A stretch of DNA of 64,000 nt, from contig CM029654.1 in the NCBI GenBank assembly GCA_017311315.1, positions 26,461,806 to 26,525,805 of the forward strand, in the 5' to 3' direction. Positions 19,482 to 31,426 of this stretch are shown here, one piece after another. The position numbers were made by a program, and so were the translations under genes. A model generated the notes under the pieces. The model worked only from the letters and a program-made list of their open reading frames with translations, was not told the origin of the DNA and did no database searches. Each line of letters opens with the position of its first letter. The first letter of the stretch is position 1. The DNA is from Dendrocalamus latiflorus (taxonomy: Eukaryota; Streptophyta; Magnoliopsida; Poales; Poaceae).

Positions 19482-22400
19482 CTCAGGTTCGCCGGGCAGG
19501 GAAGGGAAAGGTTTGGCTTGTAGACTCCGGTTGTTCTCGTCATATGACCGGAGACTCCCGTTGGTTTTCTTCCCTTGCCTGTGCTCCAGGTGATGAAACG
19601 ATCACCTTCGGAGATGCTTCATCTGGGCGCGTCATCGCCAAAGGTACTGTGCGCATTAATGATTCTTTCATTCTGAAAGATGTAGCCTTGGTTAGTAAGC
19701 TGCAGTACAATTTGCTTTCAGTTTCTCAGCTTACTGATGACGGTTTCAAGGTGAGCTTTAAGAAAAATGCTTGTAAAATTCTTGATTCTTCGGGTAGTCT
19801 GGTTTGCGGGATTTCTCGTTATGGGAGGATCTTTCGTGCTGATTTTTCTGAGTCTTCTGGTGATCCTCTCAGGTGTTTAGTTGCTTCTGAGTCCCGCGAC
19901 CTCTCTTTCTGGCATAGGAGACTTGGTCATATTGGATTTGACCATTTGACCCGAGTTAGCGGCCACGATCTCATTCGTGGTCTGCCAAAACTCAAGATGG
20001 TCAAAGACCTTGTTTGCTCTCCATGCCGGCACGGCAAGATGGTTGCCGCTCCTCACCCTCCGGTCACAGTTACTATGACCGATGCACCAGGACAGCTGCT
20101 CCACATGGACACAGTTGGACCAGCTCGAGTGCAGTCAGCAGGAGGGAAGTGGTATGTTCTTGTTGTGGTCGATGACTTCTCGAGGTATTCTTGGGTGTTT
20201 TTCTTAGCCTCGAAGGATGAGACGTTTTCGCATTTCCGAGGTCTTTTCAGTAGGCTTTCTGTAGAGTTCCCAGGTGCCTTACGAGCAATCCGCAGTGACA
20301 ATGGCACGGAGTTCAAGAATTCCTACTTTGAGAGTTTCTGTGGTGAGACAGGTGTAGAGCACCAGTTCTCTTCTTCATACGTCCCACAGCAGAATGGCGT
20401 TGTGGAGAGGAAGAACCGTACCTTGGTCGAGATGGCCAGGACGATGCTTGATGAGTACTCTACACCGCGGAAGTTTTGGGCTGAGGCTATAGCCACCGCG
20501 TGCCATGTCTCAAATCGAGTTTTTCTTCGAGCACACTTGCACCGCACTTCTTATGAGTTGAGATACGGGCGAAAGCCCAGCGTCTCTCATTTTCGTGTGT
20601 TTGGTTGCAAGTGCTTTATTCTGAAGTCCGGGAACCTAGATAAGTGCGAGTCACGTTCTTGTGATGGGATCTTTCTAGGTTACTCGCCTTCTTCGCGGGC
20701 TTATAGGGTCTGGAACTGCGAGTCTAGTAAAATGGTAGAGACCTGTGAGGTGACCTTTGACGAGGCCAGTCCGGGGACTAGGCCCGATATCTCAGGTTCT
20801 TTAGAGCAGTCCGAGACCATCTTTGTGGATGATGAGGATGATGGAGACGACGGTTGTCTACCTGATCCGGTCCCTCATCCACCCCTTGAGGTGCCGTCTT
20901 CCACCGCACCTCGAGGTGATCAGCCCATGCCTTCTGATTCTTCTGGAGCTGGTGGCTCTATTCCTACCTCGTCAGCTCACGAGGTAGAGGCCACTTCTTC
21001 ATCTCATCCTGGACCTCCTAGACATATCCAGAAAGCTCATCCTTCAGAGCAGATCATTGGAGACCTTTTCGAGCGTGTTACCCGCTCAAAATCTGGCTTA
21101 TCTCAATTCTGTCTCCATTCTGCTTTCATTGCCTCCTTTGAGCCCAAAGATGTCTCTCATGCTTTATCTGATGAGTCTTGGGTCAATGCCATGCATGAGG
21201 AGCTAGAAAATTTCGAGAGGAACAAGGTCTGGTCGCTTGTCGAGCCCCCGCGAGGTCACAATATTATTGGGACTAAGTGGGTGTTCAAGAACAAGCAGAG
21301 CGAGGATGGAGTGGTTATTCGAAACAAGGCTAGACTGGTTGCTCAGGGGTTCTCCCAGGTTGAAGGTCTAGATTTCGAGGAGACCTTTGCCCCTGTAGCT
21401 AGACTTGAAGCCATTAGAATCCTGCTTGCCTTTGCAGCTTCTAAGGGTTTCAAGCTTTACCAGATGGACGTCAAGAGTGCCTTTCTCAATGGCCTTATTG
21501 AGGAAGAGGTCTACGTCCGACAGCCTCCTGGTTTCGAAAACCCCAAATACCCAAACCATGTTTTTAAGCTTTCCAAAGCGTTGTATGGACTTAAGCAGGC
21601 CCCCAGGGCTTGGTATGAGAGGCTTAAGTCCTACTTGTTGAGTCATGGGTTTGAAATGGGTAAAGTTGATAAGACCTTGTTCATCCGCCGGCTTGGCGCT
21701 GACCTTCTGCTCGTCCAGATCTATGTCGATGACATTATCTTTGGCGGCTCTTCCCATACTCTGGTTTCCCAGTTCTCGGATGTCATGAGCACCGAGTTTG
21801 AAATGAGTATGATGGGTGAGTTGACCTTCTTCCTTGGCTTCCAAATTAAGCAGACTCGGGAGGGTACATTTCTTCATCAAGGAAAGTACACTCGTGACCT
21901 CCTGAAGCGCTTCGATATGAGTGATGGTAAGCCGGTATCAACTCCCATGGCTTCGACAGCCTATCTTGATCCAGATGAGGATGGCGAGCCAGTTGATCAG
22001 AAAGAGTTCAGAAGTATGATCGGCTCCCTTCTTTACCTCACTGCCTCGAGACCAGACATACACTTCTCAGTGTGTCTGTGTGCTCGTTTTCAGGCTTCTC
22101 CTCGCGTATCTCACCGTCAGGCGGTGAAGCGCATCTTTCGGTACCTTCGAGCTACCATTGACTATGGTATCTGGTACTCTTCCTCATCCTGTCTTTCCCT
22201 GAGAGCCTTTTCGGATGCAGACTTCGCTGGCTGTAGGATAGATAGGAAGAGCACTTCCGGCACCTGCCAATTCATTGGCACTTCTCTCGTTTCTTGGTCT
22301 TCGCGGAAGCAGTCCGGTGTTGCACAGTCCACTGCAGAGGCCGAGTACGTTGCTGCAGCCAGTTGCTGTAGCCAGGTACTTTGGATGGTTTCGACCCTGC

Positions 22401-22672
22401 GGGATTTTGGGTTAGCTTTAGACAGTGTTCCACTCTTTTGTGATAACACGTCTGCTATCAACATTGCTAAGAACCCAGTGCAACACTCTCGGACCAAGCA
22501 TATTGATATTCGCTTTCACTTCCTTAGAGACCATGTAGAGAAAGGTGACATAGTACTCCAGTTTGTGGAGAGTGACCACCAGTTGGCTGACATCTTCACC
22601 AAGCCTTTGGATAGTTCGAGGTTTTCAGCTCTGCGGGGAGAGCTTGGGGTGGTGTGTCCTTACGGATTGTAG
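19478..22672 (+). CDS. Sirevirus-like pol (protease, integrase, RT, RNase H), intact frame
   Basis: 1,064 codons without a stop. The protease motif is VDSGCSRHMTGD. The integrase HHCC region has FWHRRLGHIGFDHL and CSPCRHGK, and its core has RSDNGTEFKN and QQNGVVERKNRT. Reverse transcriptase has DVKSAFLNGL, LYGLKQAPRAWYERL and YVDDIIFGG. RNase H has SDADFAGC and STAEAEYVAAASC. All expected copia catalytic motifs are present. The start at 19478 is only the first ATG of the frame; translation probably arrives from upstream by frameshifting, or the upstream frame is damaged. Confidence 0.92.
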   Translation: MTQVRRAGKGKVWLVDSGCSRHMTGDSRWFSSLACAPGDETITFGDASSGRVIAKGTVRINDSFILKDVALVSKLQYNLLSVSQLTDDGFKVSFKKNACKILDSSGSLVCGISRYGRIFRADFSESSGDPLRCLVASESRDLSFWHRRLGHIGFDHLTRVSGHDLIRGLPKLKMVKDLVCSPCRHGKMVAAPHPPVTVTMTDAPGQLLHMDTVGPARVQSAGGKWYVLVVVDDFSRYSWVFFLASKDETFSHFRGLFSRLSVEFPGALRAIRSDNGTEFKNSYFESFCGETGVEHQFSSSYVPQQNGVVERKNRTLVEMARTMLDEYSTPRKFWAEAIATACHVSNRVFLRAHLHRTSYELRYGRKPSVSHFRVFGCKCFILKSGNLDKCESRSCDGIFLGYSPSSRAYRVWNCESSKMVETCEVTFDEASPGTRPDISGSLEQSETIFVDDEDDGDDGCLPDPVPHPPLEVPSSTAPRGDQPMPSDSSGAGGSIPTSSAHEVEATSSSHPGPPRHIQKAHPSEQIIGDLFERVTRSKSGLSQFCLHSAFIASFEPKDVSHALSDESWVNAMHEELENFERNKVWSLVEPPRGHNIIGTKWVFKNKQSEDGVVIRNKARLVAQGFSQVEGLDFEETFAPVARLEAIRILLAFAASKGFKLYQMDVKSAFLNGLIEEEVYVRQPPGFENPKYPNHVFKLSKALYGLKQAPRAWYERLKSYLLSHGFEMGKVDKTLFIRRLGADLLLVQIYVDDIIFGGSSHTLVSQFSDVMSTEFEMSMMGELTFFLGFQIKQTREGTFLHQGKYTRDLLKRFDMSDGKPVSTPMASTAYLDPDEDGEPVDQKEFRSMIGSLLYLTASRPDIHFSVCLCARFQASPRVSHRQAVKRIFRYLRATIDYGIWYSSSSCLSLRAFSDADFAGCRIDRKSTSGTCQFIGTSLVSWSSRKQSGVAQSTAEAEYVAAASCCSQVLWMVSTLRDFGLALDSVPLFCDNTSAINIAKNPVQHSRTKHIDIRFHFLRDHVEKGDIVLQFVESDHQLADIFTKPLDSSRFSALRGELGVVCPYGL

Positions 22673-24360
22673 TGAGGGGGAGCTTGGACTTTACTGCTTT
22701 ACTATATTGATTATGCTTCTGTCTCATTTCTGTTGCTTTGCACTCGGGGTGCATTTGGGTTTAGTCCTTCCAGCATAGGTTAGAGTGCTTCTCTTGCTGA
22801 GATGCTTAGACTTCTAACTCTTATCTTGTGCTTCCAGGATTAGCTGCTTCTTATCTCACTAGGTCGAGCTCACTCACTTCTTGTAGGTTCTAGCGAGGGT
22901 TGGGCCACCCTCGGGTAGACAGGGTACGTGTTTGCTCTCTAGTGTGTGATTTACTGTCAGCTGATTGTCCTAGAGTCATATGGGGTAGATGAGAGTCAGT
23001 CTGAGCCATAGTTGCCTCTATATCTTTTCTATGCTTTAAGGACTGCCTGTTTGCTGTTTTCTTTCCCAGCTTCTCGATTCTTTTACTTTGGTTCAGGGGG
23101 AGTTCAATTGGGAGCTTCTGGAGCTTAATTCTGACATAACTCAACTTGAACTAAACGTTGCATCTAATGTTGAGGGGGAGCTGGTCTTTCATGCATTTTC
23201 AGCATTTCGCATTATAATCAAACTGCATTGAGCCTTGATTATTATCCTGTTATGACATGCTTCAATGCTTTACACCTTGCCATGACTTGTGCTTAGCTTG
23301 CTAAATTTATCATGACTTCATATGTGTAGACTAGCGTTTGCCATGATAAGTTAAGTAAAATTGATCAACTTAAATTAAACTTGTCATGCTAGCATTTGAG
23401 TTTAGTCTTTCTTGAGCTATCCTTTTATGATTCATGCCATGTCAAATAGGCTGAGTAGAGCGTTGAATCTATTTTGAGCCTTAGTTTGAGCTATTTTAGT
23501 CTCCTGATGATACATGAGTTAGTACAATGTGTTAAAAAGCAAAAAGATCTCTTTTGTGCGAAAAAACTGATCTCACCAATTCTTTCCTATGAGACAGCTT
23601 GCTATTGCACTAGGCATGAACTCAGGGGGAGTTTTGGATGACCTAGACTATCTTCTTAAGCTTATTGCTTGGAGTAGTCGCATAAGGCTTGAGATCTAGC
23701 ACATAAACAAAAATTAGGTTGAAAACAACCATATGCTTTCAAAAGACAATGTTCAATGTGCTCAATTTGCTTAATCTACAATCAGAACCAAGTACCTTAA
23801 CCAATGTTTCCATCTTGAGCTTATAGCACTCTATTTGGACTCAATGTTAGCTTCTTTGTTCCGCTTAGCTTATTGACATGGCCTGCATCATCCTTGGATG
23901 TCTCTAGCTAGACTTTACTCGTTGATGACTTGACTTGCTCTCAAAATGCATTACATTTCAGATTGTCATCTTTGTGCTCTAGCTGGTTTATATATATGTT
24001 GTCATGATCTAGATAGCGTTTTTTTAGTTATGGCTTGGTATATTACATTATGGTCAATATGGATAATTCTCATGGCTCTAAATGCTTAAATAAACAAACT
24101 TCAGCCATATTCATTCATTGACATGTCATATTCTCTCTATTGCATCTTGATGTGTTTATTGCCAAAAGGGGGAGAATAGAGAAGAAAAAGTCTGTTGGGA
24201 ACAGTTTAGAGCTTTGGAGATCAATTTGCTCTTTCAGTCGTTGCTCTAGTGTTCCTTCTGTCGACATGGTCATTAGCTTCATTCTCTTCTTTGGACCATG
24301 TTGGACTTTTCAAAACAAACTCAACTTCTTATTTTCTCTGGGTTTGTCAATATACTCATC
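22673..24360 (+). other. Non-coding 3' region with repeated GGGGGAG tracts
   Basis: About 1.7 kb between pol and the 3' LTR, where some Sireviruses carry an env-like gene. I see no ORF with such features. Instead, polypurine-like tracts with GGGGGAG occur near 22675, 23095, 23174, 23625 and 24167, before the functional one at 24361. Repeated polypurine tracts are a known Sirevirus trait. Confidence 0.75.
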
Positions 24361-24371
24361 AAGGGGGAGAT
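24361..24371 (+). promoter_or_regulatory. Polypurine tract of the Sirevirus-like element
   Basis: AAGGGGGAGAT directly before the 3' LTR. Confidence 0.9.
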
Positions 24372-26350
24372 TGAGAGACCATGTGGAGGCTTCCCATGGT
24401 TGTGGTGAGTAATTGACTTTTGTTCTAGGAAGATTGAGTTTAGTTTTTTAAGGTCTCTGCTAGTTCTGCATTGTCGTAGCCCTGGCGAAGTGCTCTGCAG
24501 CTAATACGACCACGTTGGTCGTGGTCGAAAGTCGTGCGCACTGTTTTCGACCACTTTGGGCGTGGTCGAAGGTCACCCGAGGGGTCTACGACCACTCTGG
24601 CCGTGGTCGAAGGGCACCAGAAGAGAGTACAACTGATTTGGCCGTGGTCGGAAGTCGTTACGACCACGGTGTGCGCTATCGGAAGCCAGCCGAGCCATTT
24701 ACGACCACGTTGTGGCGTATACGACCATTTTGGGCATGGTCGAAGGTCATTCAGGTTGTTTTCGATCACGTTGGCCGTAGTCGAATGTAGCTACGACCAC
24801 GTTGTCATGAGCTGAAAGCGGTTGGAAGTCGGAAGTCGAAGCTACGACCACGTTGTAGTAGGCTGCAGTCGAAATCGGCGCTCAAAAATCTACGACCACG
24901 TAAGAAGTCGGCAGAGTTCGACCATGTTGTGAGGCTGTCGTATGCGGTCAGAAGTGGGCGGCTGCGGTCGGAAGTCATCAAATGTGGTCGAAAGGGCTTC
25001 GACCACAATGAAACAAGTCGTACGTGATCGGGAAAAGGCTTCGACCACGGTGAAACTCAGTATACATGGTCTGAACAAGGTTCGACCATGGGGGGAAGCG
25101 ATGAACGTGGTCGGAAGGTGGTTCGATCACATGATAAGCAGCCGTAGCCTTTGATAACAGGTCGTTTGGTCTCGAGAGGCGGTCGGTTGTGCCCGAGATG
25201 TTTGAGCTTAGTCGTAGACTCATTGCTTCTGGTCGTATGGCTTGATATTGTTGTCGTTTGTCGTGTGCATTCACTGTTCTCTATTCTCGACTGGTCGTAG
25301 GTGGTATACGACTTGGTCAGAGTATGATTTGAGTTTTGATTTCTGGCTCACGTGGTTGGATACTATTGTGAGCGATGCTATGTAATGGTTTGCTTGTCTG
25401 ATGATGTTTTGCAGGACTTTGAGACTAGTCGTGGCGAGGCATGGAGGGCCGAGACTAGGCACGGGCAGTGCTAAGGTCAAGAGCGGCCAGGAGGTGCTGA
25501 AGACGACGAGGTTTGCGAGGTGGTTGCAAGACTTGAGAGGCAAGGCAGAGGAAGCTTCCAGAAAGGCAGCCGGATGGCATTTTGGAGAAATGCGGAAAGC
25601 TGTAAAGGAAGCTGTATCTCTGTGAAAGCACTGGAGTGACTCTCGCTAATGGGTAAAGAGGAAAGCAAACCCGGTAGTGGAGGCTATAAAAGGAGGGGTG
25701 TCTCCTGCATGTAGCAAAAAGGGGATTGGGGGTCTTTTGCTTTCTCTTTTGCAGTTGAGAGTAGGTGAGAGCAGGAGAGACAGAGGTGTGCTGTTGTCTC
25801 CTTCGTAGCTCTGTGTTGTGTTCCTCCCAAGAATCATGTAGTTCTTGGTGTTCTTGAGGATGAGAAGGAGGGGATGAGCTGAGTCTACTTGTAATCATTC
25901 CTCATGTCCTAACGTCCATGCGTATCGGGACTCCTCTGTAGTACTCTCGAGAAATAAATTCTCCGAAGTTCTTTGAGCTATGTGTATCTTATTTCAGTTC
26001 CTTTTTCTGTGCAGTCTCCTGATCTTTCTGTTTCAATCTTGATTTGGTTTTGAGCTGCTTTTGCTTTGGGCTATGTTGGCTTGCTTTGAACTGGGAATCA
26101 TCCTTAAGGCCATCTTGGCCAGTTCTTCCCGAGAGCACCATTCTTGTTTCAACCGCGCAGTATTCTCTGTTTGATTTCTTTTGTCGGCTCGGGCAAGTGT
26201 TCGACCACGTGGTGTTCGTCCATCAGTTGGCTTACGACCACGTGTGTTCGACCAGAGAAGCCAGTCTTCTCGATCGATTTGTTTTGTGGGTTCTTGGAGA
26301 GTTTTTGAAGGCACCATTCACCCCCCCTCTGTTGCCATTTCGGTCCTACA
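24372..26350 (+). repeat. 3' LTR of the Sirevirus-like element
   Basis: Nearly identical to 14515-16496, including the CGACCAC array and the TATA box. It ends GGTCCTACA and is followed by the target duplication CTTGT and BTB-domain coding sequence. Confidence 0.92.
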
Positions 26351-26745
26351 CTTGTGAAAAACATGATGGTCAGCTAAAGCCAATGTAGTTGCCACGGTCT
26401 CCACGTCAAGATTCTTGCCAAGGATGTTTTGACATAGCAACTTCAGCCTGTCCATGGCGTATCTATCTGCAGCCACAAGTAAATGCCGGATCATCTCACT
26501 GTTATCATCTCCCTGAAGATCACCCATGGCAGGCAATGAATCGGTGTAGATGAAATGCAGGAGGGCCCTGAAAACAGCGGCTGCATGTCTTCGATGCTTA
26601 CACACGGCATCTTCGCCTCCCTCATCGGCCCATAAAGCTTTGCTCTGAAGACAGGTGACCGCATGGCCAGCAATATCTTGTGCGCCGCAAAGGTCTCCCC
26701 TTCAATACTGAATTTGACATCTGCTCCCTCCTTTTCTAACAACAG

Positions 26746-29555
26746 TGTAATACCCATGGGAAAGAAAAAAAAGGAAAGCGAAGGAATTTCCGTCAGAGCC
26801 CTATAGGTTAATTTCTGGCAGGGTAGTCTGTTCATAGAGATATCTGATCGTCCGAGGGCCAGTCGGCATCTCTCACAACTATAGGGTCATCACTCGACGT
26901 AAACAAACCTGAAGTATATTTAAAATACCAGAGCCACTAGCCAACTATCCCCAATTACCAAAATAGCCCTCATACATCAAACCGGCAATAGGAGAGCTAG
27001 CAAGACCCTTCTGGGCACCCTAGTCATAGAGAAACAGCAAGGCCATCGAGAAAGCACCATACAGCTTCCAGCACAACACCACAAGCATCAAAGCCAGTCG
27101 GGTAGAGGAGAAGGGAGAAGAAAGCCCACGACACCAGCAAGCTATCTTCTTCTTCCATTTCCATTCCCAAACCCCGAAACTCCATAGCCACAAAGCGTCA
27201 GCCACCGCAAGACATTTAGGGCAAGCCGACCAGAAATAAGAAGCCGACAAGAAGCCAGACCGCGGGCCACAAGACTATCAACCCTAGGAGGAGGTCACCA
27301 CCAATCGGCACACAAGTGACCAAGAAAGTGACCACCACAAGCAATTCCCAATTCCTTCCCAAAGCAACCCGAAAATCACCCGACAAAGGTAGCCACCAAC
27401 CCTTCTCAGTATTAGCAGCAAGTTCTTAAGATGAAATCATGTAGACCCGTAGCCAACCAGCAATCAACAGAATGGCATGGCATCACTAAGGCACCATGGA
27501 ACCGTCACATAGAGTACAAGTTGAGGGTAGAAAAATAGAAGAGAGGGAGCAAAAGTACCGAGGAGGTGAGCCCGCATGGTGTAGGGTGAACTCCGTGCAC
27601 TCGAAGGACATTCCATGCTTCCCTGGTGCATGGAGTAACCTCGAACCCCGCCGTAACCACCAAACCTCACTCTCGGTTGAGTCGAAGAATCAAAAAGGGC
27701 AAATCAAAATTTAGCATGAACTCAAGTAGATCGAGAGGGGGGGTAGGAGAAGAGAATAGGGGTAAAGAGAGAGGATGAGGAGATGGATTGGAGCCGACGG
27801 GTAGTAGCCCCAACATAGAGACGACCGAGGGATTACCGGTAATGGTGCAAGGAGCTCAGGCGGTGAAGAGCCGGAGTCAACGAGAGGCCAGAGGAGGAGT
27901 AGAGGGGAACCCATAGCACTAGTCGAGAGGACGGCCGAAGTGAGGTGCCAGCGATGGGGGTGCCATGAGACTACGCAGAGTGGTGGAACCATGCCGAAGT
28001 AGAGCGAGGGGAGAAGACGCTAAACGGGAGCCAAAGGTGGATGCGCCAGGGCTGGATAATGGCCAAGGCTACGAGATGCCGGGGAGTCGGAGGCGCGGTG
28101 CCGAGATCTGATCTGGTTCGAGAGTGGAGGAGCTAGGAGAGAGAGGGAGAAGTGAGGAATGAGGGGAGTCGGTTGGCAAAGAAAAGAAAAAGAGAGAAAT
28201 CGTTTGGGTCAGAAAAGAGAAAAGGAAGAAAAGAAAAGGAGAAGAAAAAAAGAAAGAAGGGAAGAGAAAAGGTTAGGTGTGTAAATAAGATTTATCTACG
28301 ATTATAGATGATGTGATCATTAAATTATGATCGTTTGGGCACCAAGGCATCAGAAAGGTGTCTGGTGAGAGAGAGATTGTTGGTATCGGGTTTGCCGTAG
28401 GAACATAGTTGGTTTTCTATACGCATAGAACCATTATTGTTTGCATGCTTGTGTGAATTGTAATGTTGAGTTGAGGGTTTGGGAGATGCTTTCAGGTGGA
28501 GGTTTTAGTTTGGCACTCCGTGCATCGTCCACACGAATAATCAAGCAAGTGCATGGTAGAATAGTGGATTGTGATGAATGCCTGGTATTGTTTTATGCCA
28601 TGATTTATACTGAGTCATGAAATGATATCCTTGCTTGTCTGTTGATTATACTGTGATGAGAGATGCTTATGATTGAATATAAACATTTGAAGAATGTTGC
28701 GTTTGCATTGCACCATGAGCATCACATGAAAGCCCTATGATGGTAGGTATCCCACATGGTTTGAATATCATGACCTACTTTGGTATACACCTCCAGGTAT
28801 GGGGCAGAGGGGTTTCACCGACGGATGAAGAAACTCCACTATACTGGTATAAGTGGCATACAGGTGCATTATGCATTGCACTCATATGAAGGACCAACGA
28901 CGGTAGACCTCCCATGATGGTGGGGAAATCAAGACCTACTTTGGTAGGCACCTCTAGGGATGGAGGTAGAGGGGTTTCATTGACGGGTGAAGCAACTACA
29001 CTATACCGATATAAGCTGCATAAAGGGGTGTCTCACATCGCAGTGCATTTGCAGGAAAGGAACAAGAGACAGGGAGGAAATCCAGAGATTCTGGGTTATA
29101 GTTCATAAATATATGATTGAATGATTACTGTACCAACCCCACTATTTTATCGTGTGCTTGTTGAGTCTTCGGACTCACCCTTAATTTGTTGTTATTTTTA
29201 AGTATCTGTTGAAGGTGACATGTACAGGCGGGAGTAGCATAGCTATTTCACGTGCCACAGTAATTCACAGATCATCTTTAGCCGACATGTTTAAACTTTT
29301 ATGCCATGACAGGTAGTTAGTGTTAAAAGTATGTCAAAACAAGTATTATGTAGCCTTGGATAGCATGAGTTCCTTTTTTTGTAATTGGCAGAGTATACCT
29401 CTGCTGTGCATAGTGTCAAGGGTTTATCTTTTGTTGTTTGGTTGATTTTCAATCAGAGGGGTTGCAGCGCAAGACCAGTGGCAAAAGATGGTATTGATAG
29501 CATTATAGAGTAGGTGGTAGCACTTTGGGCTCAGGGGATGAGCCAGGGTGTTACA
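26746..29555 (+). repeat. 5' LTR of the deleted gypsy element (2.81 kb)
   Basis: Starts TGTAATACCCATGGG and ends GGGTGTTACA, one of the common TGTAA...TTACA gypsy LTR forms. It includes an A/G-rich stretch at 28150-28280 and a section near 28735-29060 with two related units (CCTACTTTGGTA, GAGGGGTTTCA) that recur in the second LTR part. No coding sequence was recognised. Confidence 0.85.
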
Positions 29556-29557
29556 GT

Positions 29558-29569
29558 TGGTATCAGAGC
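29558..29569 (+). promoter_or_regulatory. Primer binding site of the deleted gypsy element
   Basis: TGGTATCAGAGC two bases after the LTR end. Confidence 0.92.
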
Positions 29570-29905
29570 AGGCGTTAGGTCTGTGGTGGATAATTTGGTA
29601 ACCTAGGTTGTCTTAATCAAGAGTTTGACTCAAGATTGGTTATTAAATTAAGACTTGGCTTAGGTTAAGCAATTGTTAAAACTTGACACAATCTGGTGCA
29701 CAGTAGAATGGGATTGAGTCAAGCATTGCATCTTCATTTCCATTAGTCATGTTGTTGATTTGTAATGCTTTGAGGCTGATGCTTTTGAATTGGTGGCAAT
29801 CAATTTGAATTTGTTGCTTGTGTGTCCTAGGGGACTTTGCTATGATTGTGTCACGTACCAATGTAATAAAGACTGAGACCATGGCCACTGGAGAGGCCTG
29901 ATCAA
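29570..29905 (+). other. Leader and first gag codons of the deleted gypsy element
   Basis: AT-rich leader. An ATG near 29851 opens a short frame (MIVSRTNVIKTETMATGEA) reminiscent of gypsy gag N-termini, and it ends within 20 codons at the deletion junction. Confidence 0.55.
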
Positions 29906-31426
29906 GGGGAGAAGATGCCAAACGGGAGGCAAAGGGGGATGCGCCAAGGCCGAATAAAGGCCAAGGTGGCGAGACGCCAGGGAGCTAGAGGCACGGCGCC
30001 GAGATCCAATCTAGTTCGGGAGTGGAGGAGCCAGGAGAGAGAGGGAGAAGTGAGGAATGAGGGGAGTCGGTCGGCAAAGAAAAGAAAAGGAGAGAAACTG
30101 TTTGGGTCAGAAAAGAGAAAAGGAAGAAAAGAAAAGGAGAAGAAAAAAGAAAGAAGGGAAGAGAAAATGTTAGGTGTGTAAATAAGATTTATCAACGATT
30201 ATAGACAATGTGATCATTAAATTATGATCGTTTGGGCACCGAGGCATCAGAAAGGTGTCCAGTGAGAGAGAGATTATTAGTATCGGGTTTGCGCGTAGGA
30301 ACATAGTTGGTTGTCTATACGAGTAGAACTGTTATTGTTTGCATGTTTGTGTGAATTGCAATGTTGAGTTGAGGGTTCGGGTGATGCTTTCAGTTGGAGG
30401 TTTTGGTTTGGTGCTCCTCCGTGCATCATCCACGCGAATAATCAGGCAAGTGCATGGTAGAATAGTAGATTGTGATGAATGCTTGGTATTGTTTTATGCC
30501 ATGATTTATACCGAGTCATGAAATGATATCCCTGCTTGTCTGTTGATTATACTGTGATGAGAGAAGCTTATGATTGAATATCAATATTTGAAGAATGTTG
30601 CATTTGCATTGCACCATGAGCATCACATGAAAGCCCTATGACGGTAGGCATCCCACATGGTGGGAATATCATGACCTACTTCGATAGCCACCTCCAAGGA
30701 TGGGGCAGAGGGGTTTCACCAATAGGTGAAGCAACTCCATTATACTGGTATAAGCGGCATATAGGCGCATTATGTGTTGCACTCATACGAAGGACTTACG
30801 ATGGTGGACCTCCCACGATGGTGGGGAAATCAAGACCTACTTCAGTAAGCACCTGCAGGGATGGAGGCAGAGGGGTTTCACTGACGGGTGAAACAACTCC
30901 ACTATACCGGTATAAGCTACATACAGGGGTGTCTCGCATTGCATTGCATCGCAGGAAATGAACAGGAGACGGGGAGGAAATCCAGAGATTCTGGGTTATA
31001 GTTCATAAATATGTGATTGAATGATTACTGTACCAACCACACTGTTTTATCATGTGCTTGTTGAGTCTTTGGACCCACCCTTACTTTGTTGTTATTTTTA
31101 AGTATTTGTTGAAGGTGACATGTACAGGCGGGAGTAGCACAACTGTTTCACATACCACAGTAATTCACATATCACCTTTAGTCAATATGTTTAAACTTCG
31201 ATGCCATGACAGGTAGTTAGTGGTAAAAGTATGTCACAACAAGAATTATGTAGTCTTGGATAGCATAAGTTCCTTTTTTGTAATTGGCAGAGTATACCTT
31301 TGCTATGCATAGTGTCGAGTGTTTATCTTTTGCCGTTTGGTTGATTTTCAATCAAAAGGGTTGCGGCACAAGACCAGCGACAAAAGATGGTAACACTTTA
31401 GACTCATGGGATGTCGATGTGTTACA
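29906..31426 (+). repeat. Partial 3' LTR of the deleted gypsy element
   Basis: Aligns with 28007-29555 of the 5' LTR throughout, with frequent substitutions. It ends GATGTGTTACA, followed by the duplication AACAG. Confidence 0.87.

Larger units (their letters stand above)
14515..26350 (+). mobile_element. Young Sirevirus-like Ty1/copia element, 11.8 kb
   Basis: Two LTRs of 1,982 and 1,979 bp flank an internal region with PBS, long gag, pol and a 1.7 kb non-coding 3' segment. The target duplication CTTGT is perfect (14510-14514, 26351-26355). By eye the LTRs differ by about seven substitutions, one six-base indel and one single-base indel, so insertion was recent. Long LTRs, a gag with a large coiled-coil tail and several polypurine-like tracts near the 3' end are features of Sireviruses (SIRE/Maximus). 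It inserted into the MATH-BTB gene. Confidence 0.9.
26746..31426 (+). mobile_element. Internally deleted Ty3/gypsy element in the BTB gene
   Basis: Flanked by AACAG at 26741-26745 and 31427-31431. It has a complete 5' LTR (26746-29555), a PBS, about 350 bases of leader and then only the last 1.5 kb of the 3' LTR. All of pol, most of gag and the first 1.26 kb of the 3' LTR are missing. Breakpoint ends share AGGGGAGAAGA, so the deletion may have used short homology. The two LTR parts differ at many sites, making this older than the Sirevirus-like element next to it. Confidence 0.88.

Noticed and set aside
22673..24360. env-like gene of a Sirevirus
   Set aside because: No ORF longer than about 90 codons and no signal peptide or transmembrane pattern.
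29906..30195. Lys/Glu-rich ORF at the start of the partial LTR
   Set aside because: It translates an A/G-rich LTR tract that is also in the 5' LTR; no coding signal.
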